A stretch of DNA of 64,000 nucleotides from assembly GCF_037977235.1 (NCBI RefSeq), contig NZ_CP150276.1:2232001-2296000 (forward strand), in the 5' to 3' direction. Under the pieces are notes generated by a model. The model did no database searches, had not been told where the DNA came from, and saw only the letters and a program-made list of their open reading frames with translations. Both the position numbers and the translations under genes were made by a program. Source of the stretch: Paenibacillus sp. FSL K6-0276 (GTDB lineage Bacteria; Bacillota; Bacilli; Paenibacillales; Paenibacillaceae). This document shows positions 7,792 to 16,197 of the stretch, one piece after another; positions within the stretch are counted from its first letter, which is position 1; each line of letters begins with the position of its first letter.

Positions 7792-8763
7792 ATGCTGTAC
7801 TTAAATGATCGAGATATACAATCAGTAGGTGTGGATTGGCCTACTCTTGTGGAGTCGATAGAAACTGCTGTGGGTATCATTGATTCAGGCGATTACGTGC
7901 AGCCGGTAAAGCCTTACCTAAGGTATAAGAATCCACAAAACCGGATAATTGCAATGCCCGCCTACGTAGGGGGAGAGGTCAACGCAGCGGGGATCAAGTG
8001 GATTTCTAGCTTTCCGGATAATATTCAGGCCGGTCTTCCCCGCGCGCATAGCATTATTGTATTGAATGACCCAAGTACAGGCCAGCCCTCAGCCGTCTTG
8101 AACTCGCCGCTCCCCAGTATCGTAAGAACTGCTTCCCTCAGCGGACTGATGATCCGTTACTTTATGCAGGCGCGTTCTGTGGAACGGATTCATCTCGGTA
8201 TTATCGGTTGGGGCCCTATTGGGCAGTATCATACTCAAATGGTTACGGCTCTGTACGGAGATCGAATCGAACGTATCCGAATTTTTGATATCAAGGGCGT
8301 AGATTTATCAGGGATATCCTCTCTTTATAGAGATAGGATGGAAGTGGCAGAGACGTGGGCGGATGTTTATCAGCATTCGAATATCTTCATTACTTGTACC
8401 GTATCAGAACATCGGTATATCGATCTTCCTCCTGAAAAAAGGAGTCTTCTGCTGAATGTTTCACTGCGTGATTATAAGCCGGAGGCGTTAGCTTCGGTAA
8501 AAGCCATTATCGTCGACGATTGGGATGAGGTGTGCCGCGAGAATACAGATATCGAACAGCTTCATTTGGAGCAGGGGCTAACTCGTACCGACACCCAGAT
8601 GATTTCCGATGTCGTCTTGCGCCACAGCCTAGCTGAATTCGGCGAAGATGAACCGATCTTCTTCTGCCCGATGGGGATGGCCGTCTTCGATATCGCTATA
8701 GCGGTGTATTACGTGAACAAAGCAAGGGAAATTGGGATAGGGACCGAGCTAGAGTTAGGGTGA
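7792..8763 (+). CDS. sbnB: SbnB-type N-((2S)-2-amino-2-carboxyethyl)-L-glutamate dehydrogenase
   Basis: 323 residues of the ornithine-cyclodeaminase/mu-crystallin family. By homology to SbnB of the staphyloferrin B pathway, it uses NAD to oxidise ACEGA and release L-2,3-diaminopropionate plus 2-oxoglutarate. Visible features are the dinucleotide loop LGIIGWGPIGQYH near residue 134, the substrate-region IKWISSFPDN, and a C-terminal segment FFCPMGMAVFDIAIA typical of the family. The ATG at 7792 has AAGGAGG 5 bases upstream; a longer in-frame start at 7744 overlaps the previous gene and lacks a site. It lies 31 bases after the fusion gene, in one operon, and ends at a terminator. Pairing with an SbnA domain makes the assignment much firmer than family membership alone. 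Confidence 0.88.
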   Translation: MLYLNDRDIQSVGVDWPTLVESIETAVGIIDSGDYVQPVKPYLRYKNPQNRIIAMPAYVGGEVNAAGIKWISSFPDNIQAGLPRAHSIIVLNDPSTGQPSAVLNSPLPSIVRTASLSGLMIRYFMQARSVERIHLGIIGWGPIGQYHTQMVTALYGDRIERIRIFDIKGVDLSGISSLYRDRMEVAETWADVYQHSNIFITCTVSEHRYIDLPPEKRSLLLNVSLRDYKPEALASVKAIIVDDWDEVCRENTDIEQLHLEQGLTRTDTQMISDVVLRHSLAEFGEDEPIFFCPMGMAVFDIAIAVYYVNKAREIGIGTELELG

Positions 8764-8790
8764 GAGCAATTCTATCCATTGTAAAACGAT

Positions 8791-8816
8791 AACCCGCTTA
8801 TAGAGCGGGTTATTCC
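8791..8816 (+). terminator. Terminator of the diaminopropionate operon
   Basis: 8-bp perfect stem AACCCGCT / AGCGGGTT with a 5-base loop, 28 bases after the sbnB stop. The following sequence is T-rich (ATTCCTTATTT). Confidence 0.75.
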
Positions 8817-8823
8817 TTATTTC

Positions 8824-8895
8824 ATGCATCAGCTGAAGCAAGTCTGGATGAATTTGCTTAGCAACAGCATCAAGTTTACACCGGAAGGAAACTAA
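8824..8895 (+). pseudogene. Remnant of a sensor histidine kinase (N-box)
   Basis: 24 codons read MHQLKQVWMNLLSNSIKFTP, then EGN and stop. LxQVxxNLLSNSIKFTPEG is the N-box of a HisKA/HATPase kinase ATP-binding domain. Nothing before or after belongs to a kinase, so this is a scrap of a deleted gene just outside the diaminopropionate terminator. Confidence 0.7.
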
Positions 8896-8925
8896 GCTGT
8901 CGCTTGCAGTGCCCCCTAAGTGAAA

Positions 8926-9561
8926 TTAAGGGGTTTTGTAATCCTGGGAATGCCGTACGCCATGCATGATGAAATCCTTGAATTGTCGGTCCATTGCCCG
9001 GTCTTCCTCCGTAACCACACCGCCCCGCTGATGAGTAATAATAACGGCTTTTTGTAAATACATGAAATACAGGTGGGTGGACTTCTGCAGAATGTTCAGC
9101 CACTTATTTTTTTCCTCCGGAGCCACTGCTATTGTCTCAAGCAGTATAAGCCGCGAATACCAGCCTTCCATGGCCTTCTTAAAATCAGACAGTTCCGCAG
9201 GATTCTTAGAAAGGGTGCTGTAGTAAACTCCAAAAATGGCATCATAGTAAATCAGTGACTCCTGATGATCTCTTAGCGCCAAATATTTATCCAGAATGTT
9301 CTCCAGTGACTGTACCGGCTGTTCAAAATCAAAATCAAACAGTAGCTGTCCAAACATCCGCTCCAGGTTCTCGACATAGATTTGAGCGGCTAACTCTTCT
9401 TTGTCCTTATAATGATGATACAAAGTGCGCCGGGAGACACCGGCTTGTTCCGCAATCTGAGCCATATCAGTGCGCTCAATACCTTGAGCACAGAACAAGC
9501 TAAGCGCTGTATCCTTAATGATCTCCCTCGTCATTTGCATCTGCTTTTCACGCAAATTCAT
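8926..9561 (-). CDS. TetR/AcrR-family transcriptional regulator
   Basis: 211 residues. The N-terminal helix-turn-helix (about residues 8-55) is complete: ALSLFCAQGIERTDMAQIAE, then QAGVSRRTLYHHYKDKEELA. The C-terminal ligand domain is variable and gives no hint of inducer. The gene follows the esterase-like gene on the same strand after a 44-base gap, so the two are likely cotranscribed and the regulator may control the pair. An imperfect stem (CCCCTAA / TTAAGGGG) with TTTTG overlaps its stop codon. Confidence 0.9.
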   Translation of the reverse strand: MNLREKQMQMTREIIKDTALSLFCAQGIERTDMAQIAEQAGVSRRTLYHHYKDKEELAAQIYVENLERMFGQLLFDFDFEQPVQSLENILDKYLALRDHQESLIYYDAIFGVYYSTLSKNPAELSDFKKAMEGWYSRLILLETIAVAPEEKNKWLNILQKSTHLYFMYLQKAVIITHQRGGVVTEEDRAMDRQFKDFIMHGVRHSQDYKTP

Positions 9562-9605
9562 TGATTTTCTCTCCTGTCATGTGCGAGTATTTCGTTAATT
9601 CTACG

Positions 9606-10796
9606 CTATTTCTGAGCTGGCTCCGACGTCATGAGGAACTTGCTGCCCACTGAATAGGGTTTCTGATGGTTGACCGCATCACCTAACCAATTCAGAAGCT
9701 TCACCCCATCCTGCTCAGCCTGAAAGAAGGTCTCTCTGGTTGCAAAAGTGTGCGGGGTTGTACCCTTCGTAGCATTCAGTCCATAGTCGGTCAGATAGTA
9801 ATAGTAATTAGGATGAGTGGCGGCCAAAGAAGATACAGAATGGCGCATTTCCTGTGACCATTCATTAATGATGCGTTGATCCCTTGGTCCCTTGTAATCG
9901 TTGATATTGTTCTGAAAATGGATCAGTATCTCGTCAAATACCGAGTAGGATTGCAATATTACCGCACCCGCAGGCAGTAGATGACCGTTCGCTTTAAACG
10001 CTGCCCCGATGATATCCGCTTCGGGGGTATACCCAAAGTTCTTAACGAAGTCTGCATGCCATTCCTTATTCACAACATTTGGCCACTTGTCTGATTTCAG
10101 GAAGGAACTGTCTGAATATTGGAAGATCTCGGAGTCTTTGTAATGAGAGGCGATCTCGGGAGCCCAGAAAGCGGAACCGAATCCGCCAGCACTTTCGCCA
10201 GCAATCAGTAGTTTGCCGGGCTTATCCACGTTGGCATAAATCCAATCGAGGCTGCTTCGCACATTATTGCTACCGTTATAACGCATAGTAAAGGTGCTGC
10301 CGTCATCTTTTTTATATTCAACTGTGCGGTTGCCGATATGGAAATCACCGGTCGAATAGGGAAGGTAGACCACATTCCAGCCATGAAAAGGATTGGCAGG
10401 GTTATCTGTATCCATCATACCCCTCAGCAATGTCAGCATATAGAAGGGGATGTTGGGGAAATAGTTGCCTGTATCTCCACCTTTAATGAAGTTCATGAGC
10501 TTGATTGGGTGTGCGGCGCTTTGGGCATCCCAACTAGCCCCTCCCCCGGAAAAGAAGATGATCCAGTTATTAGTTTCGCCCATTTTATTCCACATAAAAT
10601 ACTCTGATCCATCACTTGAAATGACATTTCCATCCAGCTTGACTTTATTCCACTCGTAAGGCTTCACTTCCGTGATTACGGGGGTGGTGGTCGCCGGTTT
10701 CTTGATCACAAAAGCGCTAATCGCAAGAATAGCAATCAAAACAAGGCTCAATAATCCAATGCCTGTGAATATTGTGATTTTCCCCATTCTTCTCAT
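9606..10796 (-). CDS. Pectin acetylesterase/Notum-like serine hydrolase, membrane-anchored
   Basis: About 396 residues. One N-terminal membrane helix (about residues 8-31) is followed by an extracellular alpha/beta-hydrolase domain of the pectinacetylesterase (CE13-like, Notum) type. Family marks are WIIFFSGGGASWD (oxyanion-hole region), NVVYLPYSTGDFHIG, and the nucleophile elbow AGESAGGFGS near residue 200. Such enzymes remove acetyl or other acyl esters from polysaccharides or lipids; the substrate here is not known. Two in-frame ATGs lie 6 bases apart. AAGGGAGA is 2 bases from the first (10802) but about 8 from the second (10796), so I choose the second. First gene of a two-gene unit with the TetR regulator. 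Confidence 0.8.
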   Translation of the reverse strand: MRRMGKITIFTGIGLLSLVLIAILAISAFVIKKPATTTPVITEVKPYEWNKVKLDGNVISSDGSEYFMWNKMGETNNWIIFFSGGGASWDAQSAAHPIKLMNFIKGGDTGNYFPNIPFYMLTLLRGMMDTDNPANPFHGWNVVYLPYSTGDFHIGNRTVEYKKDDGSTFTMRYNGSNNVRSSLDWIYANVDKPGKLLIAGESAGGFGSAFWAPEIASHYKDSEIFQYSDSSFLKSDKWPNVVNKEWHADFVKNFGYTPEADIIGAAFKANGHLLPAGAVILQSYSVFDEILIHFQNNINDYKGPRDQRIINEWSQEMRHSVSSLAATHPNYYYYLTDYGLNATKGTTPHTFATRETFFQAEQDGVKLLNWLGDAVNHQKPYSVGSKFLMTSEPAQK

Positions 10797-10890
10797 ATAC
10801 ATCTCTCCCTTACTCAGAGTATACGATATGTTAACTAGTTGCGCAATGTGTATACTTAAATGCGAATAGACAATCGTGAGAGAATATAAA

Positions 10891-10936
10891 CGGGGTGTCC
10901 TCGCAGCCTTTTATCCATGGCTACAGGGACACCCCG
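10891..10936 (-). terminator. Terminator downstream of the GH38 gene
   Basis: Ten-base arms CGGGGTGTCC / GGACACCCCG enclose a 26-base loop, 67 bases past the GH38 stop codon. The minus strand then reads TTTATATTC. Possibly bidirectional. Confidence 0.6.
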
Positions 10937-11002
10937 ATTTTGTATGTTACTTCATTTAATTAGCTGCAATTGTTTAATAGGTTTAGCTAAATGGTTATGG
11001 TT

Positions 11003-14000
11003 CTACACTTCGATTTCAAATGTTCTAATTTCGTAAGGTTCAAGTACAAAGGTAATGACAGGTTCAGTGTGAACCTCACCCTCAGGGCGCTCCATAAGAT
11101 TGCACTCTTGCCATGAAATTATATTCAAGTCGCTCGTCATATCAATCTGCTGGCGGCTTCCAGAATAGTCGTGAACACGTACGATTAATTTGTGTCCATC
11201 CTCAGATTTCTTAAGGGCAGATACCATAACCGTATTCGTAGAAAGACGAATCATGGACTTTGTTTCTACTTCAGCTTGCCCCTTGGTGCTCCGCAGTGGA
11301 TTGTTGATGGACCAAGCTTGACGGACGGTATCACCTTGTAGCCAATCCCCAGTATGAGGCAGGATAGAGTAGGTGAATGAATGTTCGCCTTGATCTGCTT
11401 CAGGGTCAGGGTGTGTTGCCGATTTGATTAGGGATAAACGCATCACATTATCCTTGATGTCGTAGCCATATTTGCAGTCGTTCAGCAAACTAACGCCATA
11501 ACCACGATCAGATAAATCTGCCCACTGATGACCCACGGTCTCGAATCTAGCGTAATCCCAGCTAGTGTTCCAGTGCGTTGGACGCTTAACATTACCGAAC
11601 TGGATATCATAAGTGGCTTCGGTAGCTCGTATCGCTACAGGGAAGGCTACTTTCATTAGCTGTTTTTTCTCATGCCAGTCTACCTTCGTCACGAAGTCGA
11701 TACGACGATGTTGTGCGTGCAAGATCATTTGCTGTTTAATCGTGGAATCCATATAGTTCCATGTGAATTGCACAATACAACGCAATGAACCATTCTCTAT
11801 GACTTCAATGCTATGGCAGTCGGTGACTTCGCGCATTTTTTGCTGATAGTAGATGTCGATGTCCCAAGCTTCATGTGCTAGGGGTTTATCCTCAAACACT
11901 TGGAACACGTTACCGTGACTTCCATTAGCTAATACTTGACGCTGTTCGTGTTTATCATAGATGGATGATAATTGACCTTGCTCGTTCCACGCTATTTCGA
12001 GGTGAGGCGTTGAAATTCCTGATTCATTCAGCTTGAATGGAGTGCTTAGTGGCTCAGAATTCACATCTTCTACGAAGGAGATGGTGGTGTATCCGAGAGA
12101 AGGAATGTCGGACACTTCAATGATCCAACGGTCACCTTCTCGTTGAGCTTGTAATGGTTTACCTTCTGAACTTATCCAATGTCCTTTTTCCATGTCAGAC
12201 TCAATAGCGATTTCTACGAGCTCGGTCAATTCCCAAGAAGCATTGTTCCAGATGGTATATTTACCGGCTTCATTTCCGTTCACAAGTGCCTTTGTAGATT
12301 GTTCCCATACAGATTGACCAATGGCTTCGGCTTGAGCATATTCAATCGTACTGTCTTCATACACTTCACGAATCGAAGAGCCCGGAATAATATCATGGAA
12401 TTGGTTACGCAAAATAATTCTCCAGCCTTCGTCTAGATCGGTCTGACGATAGTTCGACCAATCTTCAGACACCACACTTTGGAGTGCATTTAGCCATTCC
12501 GCCTCACGGTATAGCAGTTCAAGCTTGCGGTTCATCCGCTTATTGTAGGCTTGGCTTGTGTACGTGCCACGGTGATATTCTAAGTAAAGCTCACCATCCC
12601 ATACATGGACATAACGATCTGTATTAGCAACGGTTTCTTGCAGGTTACGGAAGTAGTCTCCCGCTGTTCCTGTTTCAATTTTCGGTAGACCTGGGAGATC
12701 GTTGAGCCTGCGGCGCATCTCTAGCATTTCACGGTTAACTCCGCCGCCACCATCACCATATCCGTAAGAAAGTAATAAATTGCGATTTACTTCTTTATCC
12801 CGATACGTATCCCAAATACCTTTTACAGTCTTAGGAATGATACGGCCATTATAGGTGTAGAACCAAGAATCTTCTTCAGACCAAGGCTCTGGTGTTGTAA
12901 TAAAGTGTGTTAATACTTCAGTGCCATCAATACCACGCCATTGGAAGGTATCATGTGGCATGCGGTTGTATTGATTCCAGCTAATTTTCGTGGTCATGAA
13001 CGTATTAATTCCTGATTTTTTTAGAATTTGCGGCAAGGACCAGCTGTAGCCAAATACGTCTGGCAGCCATAAATAGTCACATTCGACACCAAATTCGTTA
13101 CGTAAGAAGCGAGTTCCATAGAGTAATTGACGGACAAGAGACTCTCCTGAAGTTAAGTTGCAGTCTGCTTCGAGCCACATGCCACCACCAGCTTCCCAGC
13201 GTCCTTCAGCAACACGTTCACGAATCTTCTCGTAGATTTCTGGATAATCATTCTTGATGTATTCATAGAGCTGAGGCTGAGTCTGTAAAAAAGTATAGTC
13301 AGGGAACATTTCCATCAGACGAAGTACGGTTGAGAAGGAACGCGCACATTTCTCACGAGTGTGCTTCAATTGCCATAACCAAGCGACATCAATATGGGTA
13401 TGACCAATACAGGTAACTGTAACTGGCGAAGACTTCTCCATTTTATTAATTTCATCACGCAAATAATTGCGGGCTTCTTCGATCGAAGCGTAGAAGACAT
13501 CGGAACCTGGACGAGACCAGTCGATCAGGAGAAACGAGCGGTCTACTGTACTCAGTAGCTGTGTATACTCTGGTGTTTTGGCATCGAGTACGTTCAGCGT
13601 CTCAACTACAGCAAGCGCGGTAAAGTAGAAATCATCCGTTGCTTCGTCCAGCCAACAAATTTCAGCCATACGAATGCCATGTGTTTGATCTTTCTTAGGG
13701 CCACCACCTTCAAGTCCTGACCATAACCGGAAGGTAAGTGGAAGCTGCGTACCTACCGTTTCATTCGGCAAGAACACTTCAGTGTGATTGGAATCTACAC
13801 CTTGATAGGGCTTATCGTTGTAAAAGAACAAAGATTCAAAACCGGAGTTGTTTCCGGCACCCGTCTCGCCAAAATCAAATCGACCCAGTACTCTGCGTCC
13901 TGCCCAAGAGGCGGGTACGTCTATCTGTGTCGTTAACCATAAATACAAATCGCGACCTTTCCAGGTATCGCCAACCTTAAGCTTTGACCATTCTCCATCC

Positions 14001-14134
14001 TTGGGTGGTTCCGCTGCAATTTCACCTTGTTTGTCAATCATAGAGTTGAAAAAAGGAATGTGTATACGATCCCGGTAACGATATTCGGAAATCTCGTTTA
14101 GTTGGGAGTTGAGTTTACGTTTGGTTAGAAACAT
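11003..14134 (-). CDS. GH38 alpha-mannosidase (long form)
   Basis: 1043 residues, the length of class II/lysosomal-like bacterial GH38 enzymes, which release alpha-mannose from mannosides or N-glycans using a metal ion. Catalytic-domain marks are GHTHIDVAWLW near residue 244 (metal ligands His and Asp) and LWLPDVFGYSWSLPQ near residue 357 (nucleophile Asp). These are followed by the three-helix bundle and the beta-sandwich C-terminus. No signal peptide is seen, so it probably acts in the cytoplasm on imported oligosaccharides. It is transcribed divergently from the two-component pair of the mannoside locus, with a 236-base gap. A second, shorter GH38 of a different subtype lies in the facing operon, suggesting different linkage preferences. 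Confidence 0.93.
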   Translation of the reverse strand: MFLTKRKLNSQLNEISEYRYRDRIHIPFFNSMIDKQGEIAAEPPKDGEWSKLKVGDTWKGRDLYLWLTTQIDVPASWAGRRVLGRFDFGETGAGNNSGFESLFFYNDKPYQGVDSNHTEVFLPNETVGTQLPLTFRLWSGLEGGGPKKDQTHGIRMAEICWLDEATDDFYFTALAVVETLNVLDAKTPEYTQLLSTVDRSFLLIDWSRPGSDVFYASIEEARNYLRDEINKMEKSSPVTVTCIGHTHIDVAWLWQLKHTREKCARSFSTVLRLMEMFPDYTFLQTQPQLYEYIKNDYPEIYEKIRERVAEGRWEAGGGMWLEADCNLTSGESLVRQLLYGTRFLRNEFGVECDYLWLPDVFGYSWSLPQILKKSGINTFMTTKISWNQYNRMPHDTFQWRGIDGTEVLTHFITTPEPWSEEDSWFYTYNGRIIPKTVKGIWDTYRDKEVNRNLLLSYGYGDGGGGVNREMLEMRRRLNDLPGLPKIETGTAGDYFRNLQETVANTDRYVHVWDGELYLEYHRGTYTSQAYNKRMNRKLELLYREAEWLNALQSVVSEDWSNYRQTDLDEGWRIILRNQFHDIIPGSSIREVYEDSTIEYAQAEAIGQSVWEQSTKALVNGNEAGKYTIWNNASWELTELVEIAIESDMEKGHWISSEGKPLQAQREGDRWIIEVSDIPSLGYTTISFVEDVNSEPLSTPFKLNESGISTPHLEIAWNEQGQLSSIYDKHEQRQVLANGSHGNVFQVFEDKPLAHEAWDIDIYYQQKMREVTDCHSIEVIENGSLRCIVQFTWNYMDSTIKQQMILHAQHRRIDFVTKVDWHEKKQLMKVAFPVAIRATEATYDIQFGNVKRPTHWNTSWDYARFETVGHQWADLSDRGYGVSLLNDCKYGYDIKDNVMRLSLIKSATHPDPEADQGEHSFTYSILPHTGDWLQGDTVRQAWSINNPLRSTKGQAEVETKSMIRLSTNTVMVSALKKSEDGHKLIVRVHDYSGSRQQIDMTSDLNIISWQECNLMERPEGEVHTEPVITFVLEPYEIRTFEIEV

Positions 14135-14370
14135 GAGTAATAGCCCTCCAATATGTTGATGGGGGACGAGGAAATTAAGATTTATGGGTGATTACAGGTT
14201 TGTTTGGGGGGTAGAAACCAACTATAGACGATTTTAAGCGAGATGTAAACTCATGATATATAAAAAATAATGTGAGTAGGAAAGATTTACATCTAAAAAT
14301 GAATACGCTCCCATTGCACAAAAAGAAAGGTGGTGTTAAGCTTCTAATCCTAAAGGTGAGTTTTTGAAGG

Positions 14371-16197
14371 ATGGTGAATTTGTTGAATGTAAAGAAATTT
14401 TATCAAAATCATTTACGAAAAAAACTGTTCAATAAAATTTTAGCTATATATTCTTCCATCATTATTATTACGTTAATAGCCTCTTCCATTACTGTGTATA
14501 AATACTATGACCAGACGATCACGCGTCAACATGTAGATGCTAATCGAGAGGTATTGGATTACGTGAGTTTATATATGAATCAGCAGTACGAAGGGATCCA
14601 ATTGGCCATTCAGCAAATTTATAGTGATGCCTCTGTAAGTGAGGATTTGTCATACTTTTTGCAACATGATTATGGGGATTATCTTAAATATCGTTTAGAT
14701 CAATTTGCGGAAATTGGGAGCTTTGTACCCCATACGTTCGATACTTATTTCAAAACGTATTTGAATCAGAAAAGTGGTATTTCTGACGTTATCTTATACA
14801 GCACAGAGAAAGAATTTTATTATTTATATAAAAATAATACACGACAACTCTACAAGAGAGATATAGATAGTTCTGAGCAAAAAGCACCCATACCCAAGAA
14901 TGGATGGGTCTCGCATGAAAAAAAATTATTACTTAAGGAAATAAGGGAAGACAATAACAATTTGTATACGATGACTAGGGAAATTAAAGATCCGATTTCA
15001 TTGAAAACGATCGGTATGCTCATTATAGATTTTGATGCTGAACTTATTTCAAAATGGCTTGGTACGAAAGGTACAGAGAATAATGGCCAAGTGTTGGTTC
15101 TAACACCAAGTGGTGACGTCATTTATGATTCGTTAGGAAAGTATATGGGACAGCAGTATCCGCATATGGCTGGTCTTTATTCAGACGGCTGGACTGCACT
15201 GGATGGATTGTCCAAGGTTAACTTAAATACAACGAATAGCTCAGGTCTTATTGTGGCAGGAATCATTCAGAAGTCGCAGGTCAATAAAGAAATGATTGTT
15301 GTACGAAATTGGATTATTGGGATTACGGCAGCACTAATTGTTGCGGCAATGTCCATTACATACGGAATCATTTTACGTTTCTCTAAAAAAGTGAAGATCA
15401 TTGTCAAATCTATGAAGCGATTACAGGAAGGCGACTTAAGCACGCGTATTCACCTTAATCGAGAGGATGAATTGCAGCTTATTGCCAACAACTTTAACTA
15501 TATGTGTGAACGATTAGAACTATACATTAATAAAGTTTACATTTCAGAAATTACGCAAAAAAATGCAGAACTCGTAGCTCTTCAATCGCAGATTAATCCG
15601 CACTTTTTATATAACACGCTTGAAGCTATAAGGATGCGGGCCATTTCGCAAGGCGCGAAGGATGTAGGTCAGATGATTTACATTTTATCTACGTTATTCC
15701 GAACCATGATTAAGAAAAGTATGGTTGTTACCATCGCTGACGAGATTGAATACTGCAACCTGTATCTTGAGTTGTTCCAGATTAGGCATAAAGATAAGCT
15801 CCAAATCGAGTCGCGAATAAGTCCAGTAGCTATGAATTGTTCTATCGTTAAACTGCTGATCCAGCCGATCATAGAAAATTATATTGTTCACGGATTCAGG
15901 CCCGACCGATTCGATAACCTAATACGTATTGAAGTTACTGAATTAGACGGGCGTATTCAAATTACTATATGTGATAACGGAAATGGTATTATTCCCAGCA
16001 AGCTAGTGGAGCTACAGAAAACGCTTCAAGTCAGTATGCGAATGGATGCACCGCCTTCCTCGCTTGGACTATGTAATGTGAATGAGCGAATTAAGCTTTA
16101 TTATGGAACTGAATATGGATTAACGATTGCTAGTGAGATAGGTGAAGGAACAACAGTCATCATGAATATACCAGTGGTAAGGGAGAGTACTAAATAA
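14371..16197 (+). CDS. YesM-type sensor histidine kinase of the mannoside locus
   Basis: 608 residues. A transmembrane helix near residues 21-45 and a second near 311-335 flank a large extracellular sensor domain. A HAMP segment, the His_kinase box LQSQINPHFLYNTLEAIRMR (phospho-histidine about residue 411) and the ATPase G-box CDNGNGI near 533 follow. This layout is that of YesM/LytS-like kinases, which sense sugars outside the cell, often with the binding protein of a linked ABC transporter. The stop codon overlaps the start of the response regulator by one base (TAATG), so the two are translationally coupled. The linked transporter and glycosidase operon begins 265 bases after the pair. Confidence 0.92.
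   Translation: MVNLLNVKKFYQNHLRKKLFNKILAIYSSIIIITLIASSITVYKYYDQTITRQHVDANREVLDYVSLYMNQQYEGIQLAIQQIYSDASVSEDLSYFLQHDYGDYLKYRLDQFAEIGSFVPHTFDTYFKTYLNQKSGISDVILYSTEKEFYYLYKNNTRQLYKRDIDSSEQKAPIPKNGWVSHEKKLLLKEIREDNNNLYTMTREIKDPISLKTIGMLIIDFDAELISKWLGTKGTENNGQVLVLTPSGDVIYDSLGKYMGQQYPHMAGLYSDGWTALDGLSKVNLNTTNSSGLIVAGIIQKSQVNKEMIVVRNWIIGITAALIVAAMSITYGIILRFSKKVKIIVKSMKRLQEGDLSTRIHLNREDELQLIANNFNYMCERLELYINKVYISEITQKNAELVALQSQINPHFLYNTLEAIRMRAISQGAKDVGQMIYILSTLFRTMIKKSMVVTIADEIEYCNLYLELFQIRHKDKLQIESRISPVAMNCSIVKLLIQPIIENYIVHGFRPDRFDNLIRIEVTELDGRIQITICDNGNGIIPSKLVELQKTLQVSMRMDAPPSSLGLCNVNERIKLYYGTEYGLTIASEIGEGTTVIMNIPVVRESTK

Noticed and set aside
14300-14313. cre-like TGAATACGCTCCCA between the long GH38 gene and the kinase
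   Set aside because: Two mismatches at conserved positions; not convincing compared with the sites at 17932, 40244 and 51116.
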